Positions 6,078 through 14,057 of a stretch of 64,000 nucleotides of DNA are shown piece after piece. Below the pieces are notes generated by a model that saw only the letters and a list, made by a program, of their open reading frames with translations, had not been told where the DNA came from and made no database searches. How positions within the stretch are numbered: position 1 is the stretch's first letter; each line of letters begins with the position of its first letter. This DNA comes from SIG299 sp051880375. GTDB lineage: Bacteria; Bacillota; Clostridia; Lachnospirales; Lachnospiraceae. The position numbers were made by a program, and so were the translations under genes. The DNA is taken from positions 53,198 to 117,197 of the forward strand of contig JBJENV010000076.1 of NCBI GenBank assembly GCA_051880375.1. Direction: 5' to 3'.

Positions 6078-7775
6078 ATGCAAAGAAAAAGAGTTCGTAT
6101 TCTACTTCGAGTAAGCTCTAATCAGCAGTTGGAAGCAGATGGAGACTTGAGCGTACAAAGACAATTAGTAACAGAATATGTTGCAAGCCATAGCGAATGG
6201 GTACTTGATAACAAGGAATACTTTGAGGGAAGTAACAGCGGTTATAAAAATGCTGTATCGGATAGAGATATTCTTGGGGAGGTATACAAAGACGCAGAAG
6301 CTAAAGAATTTGATGTATTAGTTGTATATAAAGATGACCGACTAGGCAGACGTATGTGGGAAATTGGTGGGTATGTAATGTCGTTAAAAAGTTTAGGAGT
6401 TGATATATATACTGTCAAAGATGGCTGTATTTCCCCCGAATCAGATGATATTATGGGGCAGATGGTTCTTGCATTACGGTATGGTAATGCACAGAAATCA
6501 AGTTGCGACACAGGACAGCGAGTAAAGGACACCGCACAGAAGCTAGTACAGAAAGGAAAATTCATGGGTGGTTCTGCTCCGTTTGGATATTCCCTTGAAT
6601 ATTCTGGAGAAATTAGTAAGCATGGACGAGCTTTAAAACATCTGGTTATTGTTCCAGAGCAAGCCGAGGTTGTAAAGCATATTTATCATTTATCTTTTGA
6701 TAAAGAATATGGTTCAGCTAAAATTGCAAAAGAGTTAAATACAGACGAAAAATACAAGGCACTTGCTCCGAATGATGTATGGAAAAGTGGTACTGTTACA
6801 TCTATTCTTACTAATCCGATTTATGCAGGACATACAGCTTATAAACGACGAGAACGCAAGAATGGAAAGTATCGTAGACTGGATAGTGAGGAATGGGTGT
6901 TATCGGCAGAACCAAATGATAATATTACAATCATTGATGGAAATACATGGAACAAGGTACAGGAAAAAAGAAAAAAGCGTGGCGATAAATATACAAAGAA
7001 ATTAGAGAACAAAGATGTTACAGTTATTAGGAGGAACGATGGAATGTTAGCCTTAGTTGATGTTTTACATTGTGGCTACTGTGGGTGCAAAATGGTAAAT
7101 GGAAGCAAATATAATTACTGGACAATCAAAGCAACTGGAGAACGAAGAACGAAGCAAATTCCTATATACAAATGTCAGAACGCATGGCAAGGAGTACCGC
7201 ACGATAAAATGAAGCAACACCGAGCCGATAAGATTGAACCGATTGTTTTTGAAGCTCTTGCAAAATATATTGGCAAGCTACAAAAAAATGAAAATGTATT
7301 TGAACAAATTCAAGCTAACCAGAATACCGAGAAAAAGGCTCTTGAAAAAATAGTTGCTAAAGAAAAGCTGGAACTTGCAAAGATACAACAAAAAATTGAT
7401 GTAATGGAAAGCAATATACCAAACGCAATGTTGGGAGAATACCCATTATCTCTTGAAGAATTGGTTTCTATCATCAATAAGCATAAGGAACAGTTGAAAG
7501 CACAGCAAGAAGTAATCAAACAAAAAGAAGCTGATTTGAATAGTGTTTCTGTCAATGTAGATGAATGGCAGGAACTTAGACAGCAGATACCAACATGGCA
7601 GGAAGTATTTATGAATGCCGATACAGCAACCAAGCGAGTACTGGTTGATAAACTGATTGAGCGTATTGATATTACAAAAGATGATATTGTAATCCGCTTC
7701 AAAATCAACATTAATGATTTTTTTCAGCAACCCCGAATCAGTGATGGTTTCGGGGTACCGCAGCAAGGGTTATGA
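6078..7775 (+). CDS. Large serine integrase
   Basis: 565 residues with AGGAG upstream. The N-terminal resolvase domain carries the active signature ILLRVSSNQQ (Arg11, nucleophile Ser13) and DDRLGRRMWEIG. The recombinase domain spans roughly residues 160-320. The zinc-ribbon LHCGYCGCKM...YKCQN is near 330-380, followed by a coiled coil of about 90 residues (about 410-500) and a C-terminal ITKDDIVIRFKININDFF. These features are typical of TndX/phiC31-type integrases that mediate integration and excision. The frame crosses the right attachment site: codon 560 (GTA, 7755-7757) is the crossover and the last five residues (PQQGL) come from sleC DNA in an alternative frame. In the excised circle the protein would instead end with 32 element-encoded residues. 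Confidence 0.93.
   Translation: MQRKRVRILLRVSSNQQLEADGDLSVQRQLVTEYVASHSEWVLDNKEYFEGSNSGYKNAVSDRDILGEVYKDAEAKEFDVLVVYKDDRLGRRMWEIGGYVMSLKSLGVDIYTVKDGCISPESDDIMGQMVLALRYGNAQKSSCDTGQRVKDTAQKLVQKGKFMGGSAPFGYSLEYSGEISKHGRALKHLVIVPEQAEVVKHIYHLSFDKEYGSAKIAKELNTDEKYKALAPNDVWKSGTVTSILTNPIYAGHTAYKRRERKNGKYRRLDSEEWVLSAEPNDNITIIDGNTWNKVQEKRKKRGDKYTKKLENKDVTVIRRNDGMLALVDVLHCGYCGCKMVNGSKYNYWTIKATGERRTKQIPIYKCQNAWQGVPHDKMKQHRADKIEPIVFEALAKYIGKLQKNENVFEQIQANQNTEKKALEKIVAKEKLELAKIQQKIDVMESNIPNAMLGEYPLSLEELVSIINKHKEQLKAQQEVIKQKEADLNSVSVNVDEWQELRQQIPTWQEVFMNADTATKRVLVDKLIERIDITKDDIVIRFKININDFFQQPRISDGFGVPQQGL
7742..7772. other. attR: right element/host junction
   Basis: The element ends GGTTTCGGGGTA and host sleC resumes CCGCAGCAAGG. 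The shared GGTA is 7754-7757. Joining element ends gives an attP reading GTTTCGGGGTAGGGGAAAC, an imperfect palindrome with GTTTC/GAAAC arms around the crossover, as expected for a phage-type site. A CCCCGAA/TTCGGGG stem (7731-7755) also abuts the site. Confidence 0.75.
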
Positions 7776-8340
7776 CTTTACGATTACCTCCTCTACCGCC
7801 TACGACCACAAGTGGATTCCGGAGCGCAACATTTTTGATACGATTGATGTTGCCGTAGACAACATTTTCAATAACTACCTTTCGCGCCCGAATGTCAAAC
7901 AGCCGATTCTGACGCAGTACTGCGACGGAAAACGCGTCACCTGTCCGGGACTGATGTCCCAGTGGGGCAGCAAATATCTCGGTGACGACGGGTATTCCGC
8001 AATTGAAATTCTGCGCAACTTTTACGGAAACGATATGTATATCAACTCGACAGAGGAAGTGTCCGGCGTTCCGCTCTCCTATCCGGGCTATACCTTAAGC
8101 GTCGGCTCCCGCGGTGAAGCCGTCCGCACCATCCAGGAACAGTTAAATGTCATCAGCGACGCGTATCCTCTGATTCCGAAGGTTGCCGAAGACGGCATTT
8201 TCGGTCCTGCCACCGCCGAAGCGGTCCGCACCTTTCAGGAAATATTCGGCTACCCGGAAACCGGAAGCGTGGATTTTAATACGTGGTACCGGATTTCAGC
8301 AATCTACGTAGGCGTCAGCCGCATTGCGGAATATACGTAA
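7758..8340 (+). pseudogene. sleC: sleC 3' part (SpoIID-like remainder and peptidoglycan-binding domain)
   Basis: Frame-compatible continuation of the 5' part. It encodes the rest of the SpoIID/LytB-type region (EYCDG-like QYCDGKRVTCPGL, then SQWGSKYLGDDGY) and a C-terminal PG_binding_1 domain (LSVGSRGEAVRTIQEQLN, DGIFGPATAEAVRTFQ, TWYRISAIY), ending at TAA. This order matches clostridial SleC. With the element present it has no start signal of its own and overlaps the integrase tail. Excision would reunite it with the 5' part. Confidence 0.8.
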
Positions 8341-8393
8341 TCCTTGATTCTTAAGTCACACACGAAGCTGCATGGATAACCGCAGACAACACG

Positions 8394-8442
8394 AAAAAAA
8401 GGGTTCCGTACTTACGGTAATAAACCGCAGGTACGGAAGCCC
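8394..8442 (-). terminator. Terminator after the DegV hybrid kinase
   Basis: Minus strand: GGGCTTCCGTAC pairs with GTACGGAACCC (one bulge), followed by a run of seven T. It lies between convergent sleC and the kinase. Confidence 0.75.
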
Positions 8443-8449
8443 GATTGTC

Positions 8450-11122
8450 CTATATGCTGTAATAAGAGATTCCAATGGTTCCTAAGCCGGAATTGCATGC
8501 CACCGAAAAGGAAGCCTTTTGAATAATGACCCGTTCAAACGGAACATATTTTAATACTTCCTTTCTTACCCATTCCAGCTGTTCCACACTGCAACCGACA
8601 TGTGAAATAAATACGACTGACCTGTCGATTTTTCTTCCGCTGTGCAGATGCCAATAGATTCCGCTTTTCCATGCCATTTCCAGCGTTCCCCCCAGCAAAG
8701 CGAACAAAGCAACTTTTTTCTGCCGCATACCGGCATAAGGATGAAGCTGCAGCAGCCGGCATGCCGTTGCCGTTACAGCATTGACACGACCGTTCTGATA
8801 GAAAATATCCACAGACGGCAGAATAAATTTTGACTGTATTCGGGTCTTCATCTTTTCTACCAGCTCGCAAATCTCGTTTGACGTTTTTCCATCCTTTGCC
8901 AGCTTTGCTGCATAAAGTGAAAGCAGACTTTGTCCGCAGGAAATCTGACAGGAGTCAATGACCCGTACATGGTCAAAGCCTTTTGCAGCTGTCATCGCAA
9001 TATGATAGCTGATGCCTACCTGCGATGCCATGGAAATATGAATGACCTGTTCTGCCCGTGTCAGTACATCTGCAAAAAACTCCTCATACTCCTCTACCGT
9101 CACACTATCCACATAAGCCGTGCTGTTTGTAAAAGAAATATACTCCGCCAGACTATCCGAGTCGATCTCCTTTGTATCCGCAAAACGTCCCTGCGGCGTT
9201 TTAATGTACAAATACATCATTTCAATATCATACTTTTCGAGCAGCTCCGAAGGAATATCACACACACAGTCCGTTGTAATGCATACCTTCTTCCGTCGCC
9301 GTCCCGCAATATTTTGTATCAGGCTGTTTCCTCCCGGTGCCGTATCCGTAACAGCCTGATATTCTATCAAATCCGGAGGCAAAAACTTCAAAAGCTCTGT
9401 TTCCAGCACCTTGCCGTGAATCGGTTTCTCCAGATAGCTGTCAAAGCCCTGCTCACGGTACATCTCTTCCGCACCCGACAGCGCATTTGCCGTAAGTGCA
9501 ATCACTACGGTTTCTCTGCAAAGCCCGTTTTCCTGCGTCCGAATCGCCTTTAATGTCTCCACACCGTCCATCTTTGACATCATATGATCCATAAGAATTA
9601 CATTGTAATATTTCTTCTTTGTCATTTCCAGACATTCAAAGCCGCTGTTTGCAGTGTCTACCTTTACTTTTGTGTCTGTTAAAAGTCTGCTGACCACCAT
9701 AGAGTTCACGGCATTGTCATCAACAACCAGTATCTTTGCCTCCGGTGCTTCAAAGCTTGCCTGATACGGCGTTCCTTCCGCCATATCCTTTTCCAGCAGA
9801 TTAATATCACCGATTGCTTCCGCATCCACTACCTTTTGCTTTAATGTAACGGTAAACTCGCTGCCCTTCGTGTAGATACTGTCCACTGCGATTTCACCGT
9901 TCATCAAATCAAGCAGCTGTTTGGTGATTGCAAGACCGAGTCCGCTTCCGACAATTCTTGAATGATCTTTTTCATCCACCCGGCGGAAAGCGTCATAAAT
10001 ATGTGCCAGATCCTCCTGACGGATTCCGACTCCGGTATCCGCTATCTTTATCTGCAGCATAATTTCCTCTTCACTGCATTTTTCTGCATGTGCCGACAAG
10101 GTAACCGAACCTTCCTCCGTATATTTCACGGCATTATCCAGGATGTTTAGAAGTACCTGTTTTAAACGTCTTTCATCTCCAAGCAGAACAGAAGGCAGAT
10201 TACGGTCAATATCAAGATAAAGCTCCAGCTTCTTTTTCTTCATCCGGATACGAATCATGTCTACCAGTTCTCCAAACAACTCCTTCGTCCGGTACTGAAC
10301 GGGAACAATGCTCATCTTCTGCATTTCCAGCTGAGACAAATCCAGAATATCATTGATCTGATTCAGAAGCATTTTACTCGCCAGCTCGATGTCCTGTGCG
10401 TATTCCCTCGTAGCATCCGAGGTATGTTCCCGCATAATCATCTCATTCAGACCGATGATTGTGCTAATCGGTGTTCTGATTTCATGACTCATATTGGCAA
10501 AAAAGGCATTTTTTGTATTACTGCTTCTCTCCAGCGCTTCTTTTTGTTCCACATTGAGTTTATGCTCTTTTTCAAATATCTTCATCTGCGTTTTTAAAAT
10601 GATTCCTATCAGAAAACCGACAACAATCACGGAAAAATAAGAATCCAGATAGGCAAGCTCTTCCGATGCCATCGGGACAATATACTCCGGAAAATGAAGA
10701 GCCAGAAGATAAGTTCCTCCATATGCAGTCACACATAACACCAGAAAGAAAATCAGACGTTTCCCTGTAAACATGATAAATATGTAGGCAAACCCAAGTG
10801 CCATCCAGACAGCTGCACCTCCGTTTAAGCCCGCACTCAGCATAAACATCACAGGAAATATTACGGCAATAATAATGAGCCCGAGTACAACCGCGGCAAT
10901 ATCATACCTGCTGTATCTGAACGTGGCAAACAGGCAGATTCCCATTGCAAGAAGGAGCAGGAAAAGCATGGCAACAATCATCGCATCGATTTCCATGACA
11001 AGGGGAATCTCTATAATTCCTATGATTGTTGCCAGCCCGCCGGCCATAATAACGGTACGAAACATTCGCTCGCCAAATTCACAGTTTTTCCCGGATAACT
11101 CCTGTATCATCTTCTTCCACAT
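8450..11122 (-). CDS. Membrane hybrid histidine kinase with C-terminal DegV domain
   Basis: 890 residues. About five membrane helices (20-175), a linker, HisKA with NMSHEIRTPIS (His213), HATPase_c (N box NILDNAVKYT, G boxes DTGVGI and GSGLGLA, about 310-430), a receiver (ILVVDDN, phospho-Asp512 in ILMDHMM, EKP, 463-580), then a complete DegV domain from about 612 (VCITTDCVCDIPSELL, SMASQVGISYH, VIDSCQIS) to the end. DegV proteins bind long-chain fatty acids, so the kinase could sense or bind lipid at its C-terminus; the fusion role is inference. Its ribosome site AAGGAGGGTGA is formed from the last codons and stop of the preceding kinase gene, 3 bases away, so the two kinases are co-expressed. 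Confidence 0.9.
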   Translation of the reverse strand: MWKKMIQELSGKNCEFGERMFRTVIMAGGLATIIGIIEIPLVMEIDAMIVAMLFLLLLAMGICLFATFRYSRYDIAAVVLGLIIIAVIFPVMFMLSAGLNGGAAVWMALGFAYIFIMFTGKRLIFFLVLCVTAYGGTYLLALHFPEYIVPMASEELAYLDSYFSVIVVGFLIGIILKTQMKIFEKEHKLNVEQKEALERSSNTKNAFFANMSHEIRTPISTIIGLNEMIMREHTSDATREYAQDIELASKMLLNQINDILDLSQLEMQKMSIVPVQYRTKELFGELVDMIRIRMKKKKLELYLDIDRNLPSVLLGDERRLKQVLLNILDNAVKYTEEGSVTLSAHAEKCSEEEIMLQIKIADTGVGIRQEDLAHIYDAFRRVDEKDHSRIVGSGLGLAITKQLLDLMNGEIAVDSIYTKGSEFTVTLKQKVVDAEAIGDINLLEKDMAEGTPYQASFEAPEAKILVVDDNAVNSMVVSRLLTDTKVKVDTANSGFECLEMTKKKYYNVILMDHMMSKMDGVETLKAIRTQENGLCRETVVIALTANALSGAEEMYREQGFDSYLEKPIHGKVLETELLKFLPPDLIEYQAVTDTAPGGNSLIQNIAGRRRKKVCITTDCVCDIPSELLEKYDIEMMYLYIKTPQGRFADTKEIDSDSLAEYISFTNSTAYVDSVTVEEYEEFFADVLTRAEQVIHISMASQVGISYHIAMTAAKGFDHVRVIDSCQISCGQSLLSLYAAKLAKDGKTSNEICELVEKMKTRIQSKFILPSVDIFYQNGRVNAVTATACRLLQLHPYAGMRQKKVALFALLGGTLEMAWKSGIYWHLHSGRKIDRSVVFISHVGCSVEQLEWVRKEVLKYVPFERVIIQKASFSVACNSGLGTIGISYYSI

Positions 11123-11125
11123 TTG

Positions 11126-13966
11126 TCACCCTCCTTCCTTTTCATCGAGTGCCTTTTTCAGTTTTGCAAGCAGCTCAACCGCAGACATGTAAGCTGCACC
11201 TTCCACCTTTTTTTTGACCGGCCCCAGTGCTGCACTCAATGCCACATCATGATACTTACATTTCTGCAATTCTGATACCACAGCATGGATTGTCTCTTCA
11301 TCCAGCGCATATACCGCATTCTCCATCTGCTCTATCCTCTGCTCAAATTCTGTTCCGTCCAATACCTTTAATTCTGTTTCCCGTATTCGGTCCGCCTTTT
11401 CTTTTCTCACTGCCGCCGCAGGATACAGCCACTCTTCCTTTCGAAGTTCCTCAAGCAGTTTCCGATATTCCTCTATGAATACGGCATGATGCTCCAGAAT
11501 GTAGGCTGTTCGTTCTTCCCTGCCTGCAAACTCTAATTCCTTTGCAAGTTCCGAAACCTTCATTGCTCCGATGCTTCGCATCGCACCCTTGATTCCGTGA
11601 ACTGCAATGGTATAATTCGTCCAGTCCTGTTTCTGAAACAGTTGTTCCACAAGTGTTGCGGGGTCATCCGACTCTGTACAAATGCTCTGCAGTATTTTGA
11701 CATACTGTTCTTTTCCGTTGCAATACATCAGTCCGCTTTTTGCATCCAGACCATGTCTTCTTAAAATTTCCGTCATCTCCGAACTCTCAGGCACCTTCAT
11801 CCCGCCTGACGTATTCCCGATACATTCTGCCGGTGGCAGCTCCGCCGTGTTTTCTGCCTCTATCCGCGGCACGCTCTCTGCATTGTTCCCGGAAGATTCA
11901 TCCATAAAAATAAGTTTCTCCGGGTTCAGAGTTCTCTTTAACACTCTTTCCAATACAGAACGTTCCACCGGTTTTTCCAGAAAGTCCTGAAATCCCTCTG
12001 ACAGAAACATCTCTCTTGCTCCTGCCACTGCATTGGCAGTCAGTGCAATCACCGGCACCTTACGATAGTAGCTTCCCACCATCTGTCTGATCCGATGCAG
12101 AGTCTCTACACCATCCATTTCCGGCATCATATGATCCATAAATACAAAGTCGTAATCCTCAGATGCTATTTTCGTTAATGCTTCCTTTCCGCTGAAAGCG
12201 GTGGTAACCTTAATGTTATAAGTAGCAAGCAAGGCTTCGATTACCATAATATTCATGCGATTATCATCTACAACAAGCACATGCGCGTCCTTTGTTGTAA
12301 ACCTTCTGTCACATAACGCCTTGCCATCTTGTAAAGAAGCATAGGCACCGTTCAGTACCGATACAATGGTAAGAATATAAAAAGGCTTATAAATTTTCAA
12401 AACCTTTGGATTTGTGACATATTTGTCATCCTTCATGCCAAGAACAACAACCAGCTTTGTTCTTTCCGCAAGCTCATCAAAGTATTCCCTGTCTGCCTTA
12501 TATTCCGTTACACTGATAAAAACATGAGAAAAGCTTTCCCTCTTTTCTCTTCTTTGCAGTTCCGCAAGGTTTCGGCAGGTATGACATCTGCCCTTCAGCT
12601 GCTCTACCATGTGAACAATGCAGTTATCGTATTCATCACGAACCATCTCCGTAATAAATTGTTCCATGTCGATATAGATTGCCACATTAATCTCTTCTTT
12701 GTTGCGGATGGCGGCAATCGGTCTTTCATCCAGTACCTTCTGCGGCACTGCAAACTTAATGAGAGTGCCTTTTCCCAAACGGCTTTTTACCGTAATGGCA
12801 CCACCCATTTTCTGTACCAGTGCCCTGGAAATAGCAAGTCCCAGACCGATACCATCCTTCTGACGGTTTCTTCCGGTATCCGCCTGATTAAAGCTTGCAA
12901 ACAGCTTCTCCTGATTTTTTTCATCCATGCCGATTCCGGTGTCCTTCACGGAAATGACAAGATTAATTCCATAGGTTTCCCTACGACACCCTATGGTAAG
13001 ACAGACACAGCCCTCGTCCGTAAACTTGATGGCATTATCTATCAGATTCATGATGACTCTGCGGAGCTTTTTCTCGTCTCCGAGCAGGGCACAGGGAAGA
13101 TTCGCATCACAATCAACAATCAGCTCAATCGGCTTCTCGCCCTTCCGTGCCTTTGTCATATTAATCACATCATTAATGGTTGAAGTAATACTGTATGCTT
13201 CCTCCGCTAACTCCATCTTACCGGAAAGCAGTTCTGAAAAATCAAGAATGTCGCTGACAACCGACATCAGCATCCGGCCGGAAGTCTGAATGCTTTGAAT
13301 GTCTTCTCTCATGGAATCGGAAAGTTCCTTTTGTAATAACAGTTCGCTCATGCCGCAAATGGTGTTCAACGGTGTCCTGATTTCATGACTGACATTCGCA
13401 AGAAAATCGTCTTTGCTCTGCTCCACCTTTTCCAGCTCTTCAATCACACCAAGCAGCTGCCTGCTTCCTTCCCTGTTCATTCTTGTAGATGTATACATGA
13501 CACGCTCCAGCAAAGCTGCATTGAGCAGCAATGCGATGGCAGTATAAACATCTCCGACATCTCCGTTCGCAAAGCTTTTTGTCACAAAAACATGAATGAG
13601 AAATACAAGCAGTATTCCTACCGCCGGAATATAAATCAGTTCCGCGATGCCGTACAGGCTGACCAATACGACAAATACCAGCAAGACCGGAAGTGCCCGT
13701 GCAAAATCATTAAATTTTGATGCATGCAGTATTAAAATGAACTGCATGATGAGAACATAAATAGCCGCACGCAACTGATACGTCCAAAATTTTCCCACAT
13801 ATACAATCCACGCCGCGAGAATTGCGCAAGTCATTACAATGCCGGTCCACGGATTTCCTTCCCGCCTGACAGACATCATAACCAGAACAATGGTATAAAG
13901 GCTATAAATAAATACGGAATACAGCTCTATTTTTTTTTGATTACTATCTGAATATGTGCAATTCAC
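11126..13966 (-). CDS. Membrane hybrid histidine kinase with two receivers and Hpt
   Basis: 946 residues, GTG start 9 bases after AGGAGG. Six or so membrane helices (15-155), HisKA with NVSHEIRTPLN (His194), HATPase_c (NLIDNAIKFT, DTGIGM, GIGLGLA). A divergent receiver-like segment at about 425-545 lacks a clear phospho-Asp motif. A typical receiver follows (HVLVVDDN, FMDHMMPEMDG, EKP, about 555-675), then an Hpt domain (AVHGIKGAMRSIGA, about 755-865) and a charged helical tail. This is a complete His-Asp-His phosphorelay in one chain. The Hpt could serve the adjacent DegV kinase, which has none. An intrinsic terminator 34 bases upstream separates it from the chemoreceptor gene, and I see no obvious promoter in that gap. 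Confidence 0.9.
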   Translation of the reverse strand: MNCTYSDSNQKKIELYSVFIYSLYTIVLVMMSVRREGNPWTGIVMTCAILAAWIVYVGKFWTYQLRAAIYVLIMQFILILHASKFNDFARALPVLLVFVVLVSLYGIAELIYIPAVGILLVFLIHVFVTKSFANGDVGDVYTAIALLLNAALLERVMYTSTRMNREGSRQLLGVIEELEKVEQSKDDFLANVSHEIRTPLNTICGMSELLLQKELSDSMREDIQSIQTSGRMLMSVVSDILDFSELLSGKMELAEEAYSITSTINDVINMTKARKGEKPIELIVDCDANLPCALLGDEKKLRRVIMNLIDNAIKFTDEGCVCLTIGCRRETYGINLVISVKDTGIGMDEKNQEKLFASFNQADTGRNRQKDGIGLGLAISRALVQKMGGAITVKSRLGKGTLIKFAVPQKVLDERPIAAIRNKEEINVAIYIDMEQFITEMVRDEYDNCIVHMVEQLKGRCHTCRNLAELQRREKRESFSHVFISVTEYKADREYFDELAERTKLVVVLGMKDDKYVTNPKVLKIYKPFYILTIVSVLNGAYASLQDGKALCDRRFTTKDAHVLVVDDNRMNIMVIEALLATYNIKVTTAFSGKEALTKIASEDYDFVFMDHMMPEMDGVETLHRIRQMVGSYYRKVPVIALTANAVAGAREMFLSEGFQDFLEKPVERSVLERVLKRTLNPEKLIFMDESSGNNAESVPRIEAENTAELPPAECIGNTSGGMKVPESSEMTEILRRHGLDAKSGLMYCNGKEQYVKILQSICTESDDPATLVEQLFQKQDWTNYTIAVHGIKGAMRSIGAMKVSELAKELEFAGREERTAYILEHHAVFIEEYRKLLEELRKEEWLYPAAAVRKEKADRIRETELKVLDGTEFEQRIEQMENAVYALDEETIHAVVSELQKCKYHDVALSAALGPVKKKVEGAAYMSAVELLAKLKKALDEKEGG

Positions 13967-13999
13967 TACGGCTGTCCTCCTTGTCTTTTAACAGAATAG

Positions 14000-14048
14000 A
14001 AAAAAAGACATACCGGCGCCACAGAACCATGTCTCTGACGCCAGTATG
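14000..14048 (-). terminator. Terminator/attenuator between chemoreceptor gene and hybrid kinases
   Basis: Minus strand: CATACTGGCG... pairs with ...CGCCGGTATG (with mismatches and wobble), followed by TCTTTTTTT. The kinase ribosome-binding site begins only about 20 bases later, so the kinases may depend on read-through. Confidence 0.7.
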
Positions 14049-14057
14049 TTTTCTGCT

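Larger units (their letters stand above)
261..7757 (+). mobile_element. About 7.5-kb serine-integrase element inserted in sleC
   Basis: Boundaries are set by sleC frame restoration and the shared GGTA. The content is visibly more A/T-rich than the flanks. Gene order from the left: DUF2099 protein (-), tyrosine recombinase (-), phased 10-bp repeat array, replication-type protein (-), hypothetical (-), degenerate serine-recombinase-like protein (-), small ORF (+), large serine integrase (+). There is no relaxase, coupling protein, VirB4-like protein, capsid or terminase gene. It is therefore not a complete ICE or phage. It may be mobilised in trans, or be a domesticated intervening element like the sigK skin elements of spore formers. 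Confidence 0.8.

Noticed and set aside
261..7757. Integrative conjugative element or prophage
   Set aside because: No relaxase, coupling ATPase, VirB4, capsid, portal or terminase gene is visible; only recombinase, replication-type and small genes.
8930..9553. 207-aa plus-strand open frame
   Set aside because: Lies wholly opposite the receiver and kinase coding region of the DegV hybrid kinase, with Cys/His/Arg-rich shadow composition and no ribosome site.
12524..13183. 219-aa plus-strand open frame
   Set aside because: Antisense shadow of the hybrid kinase ATPase domain; no recognisable family.
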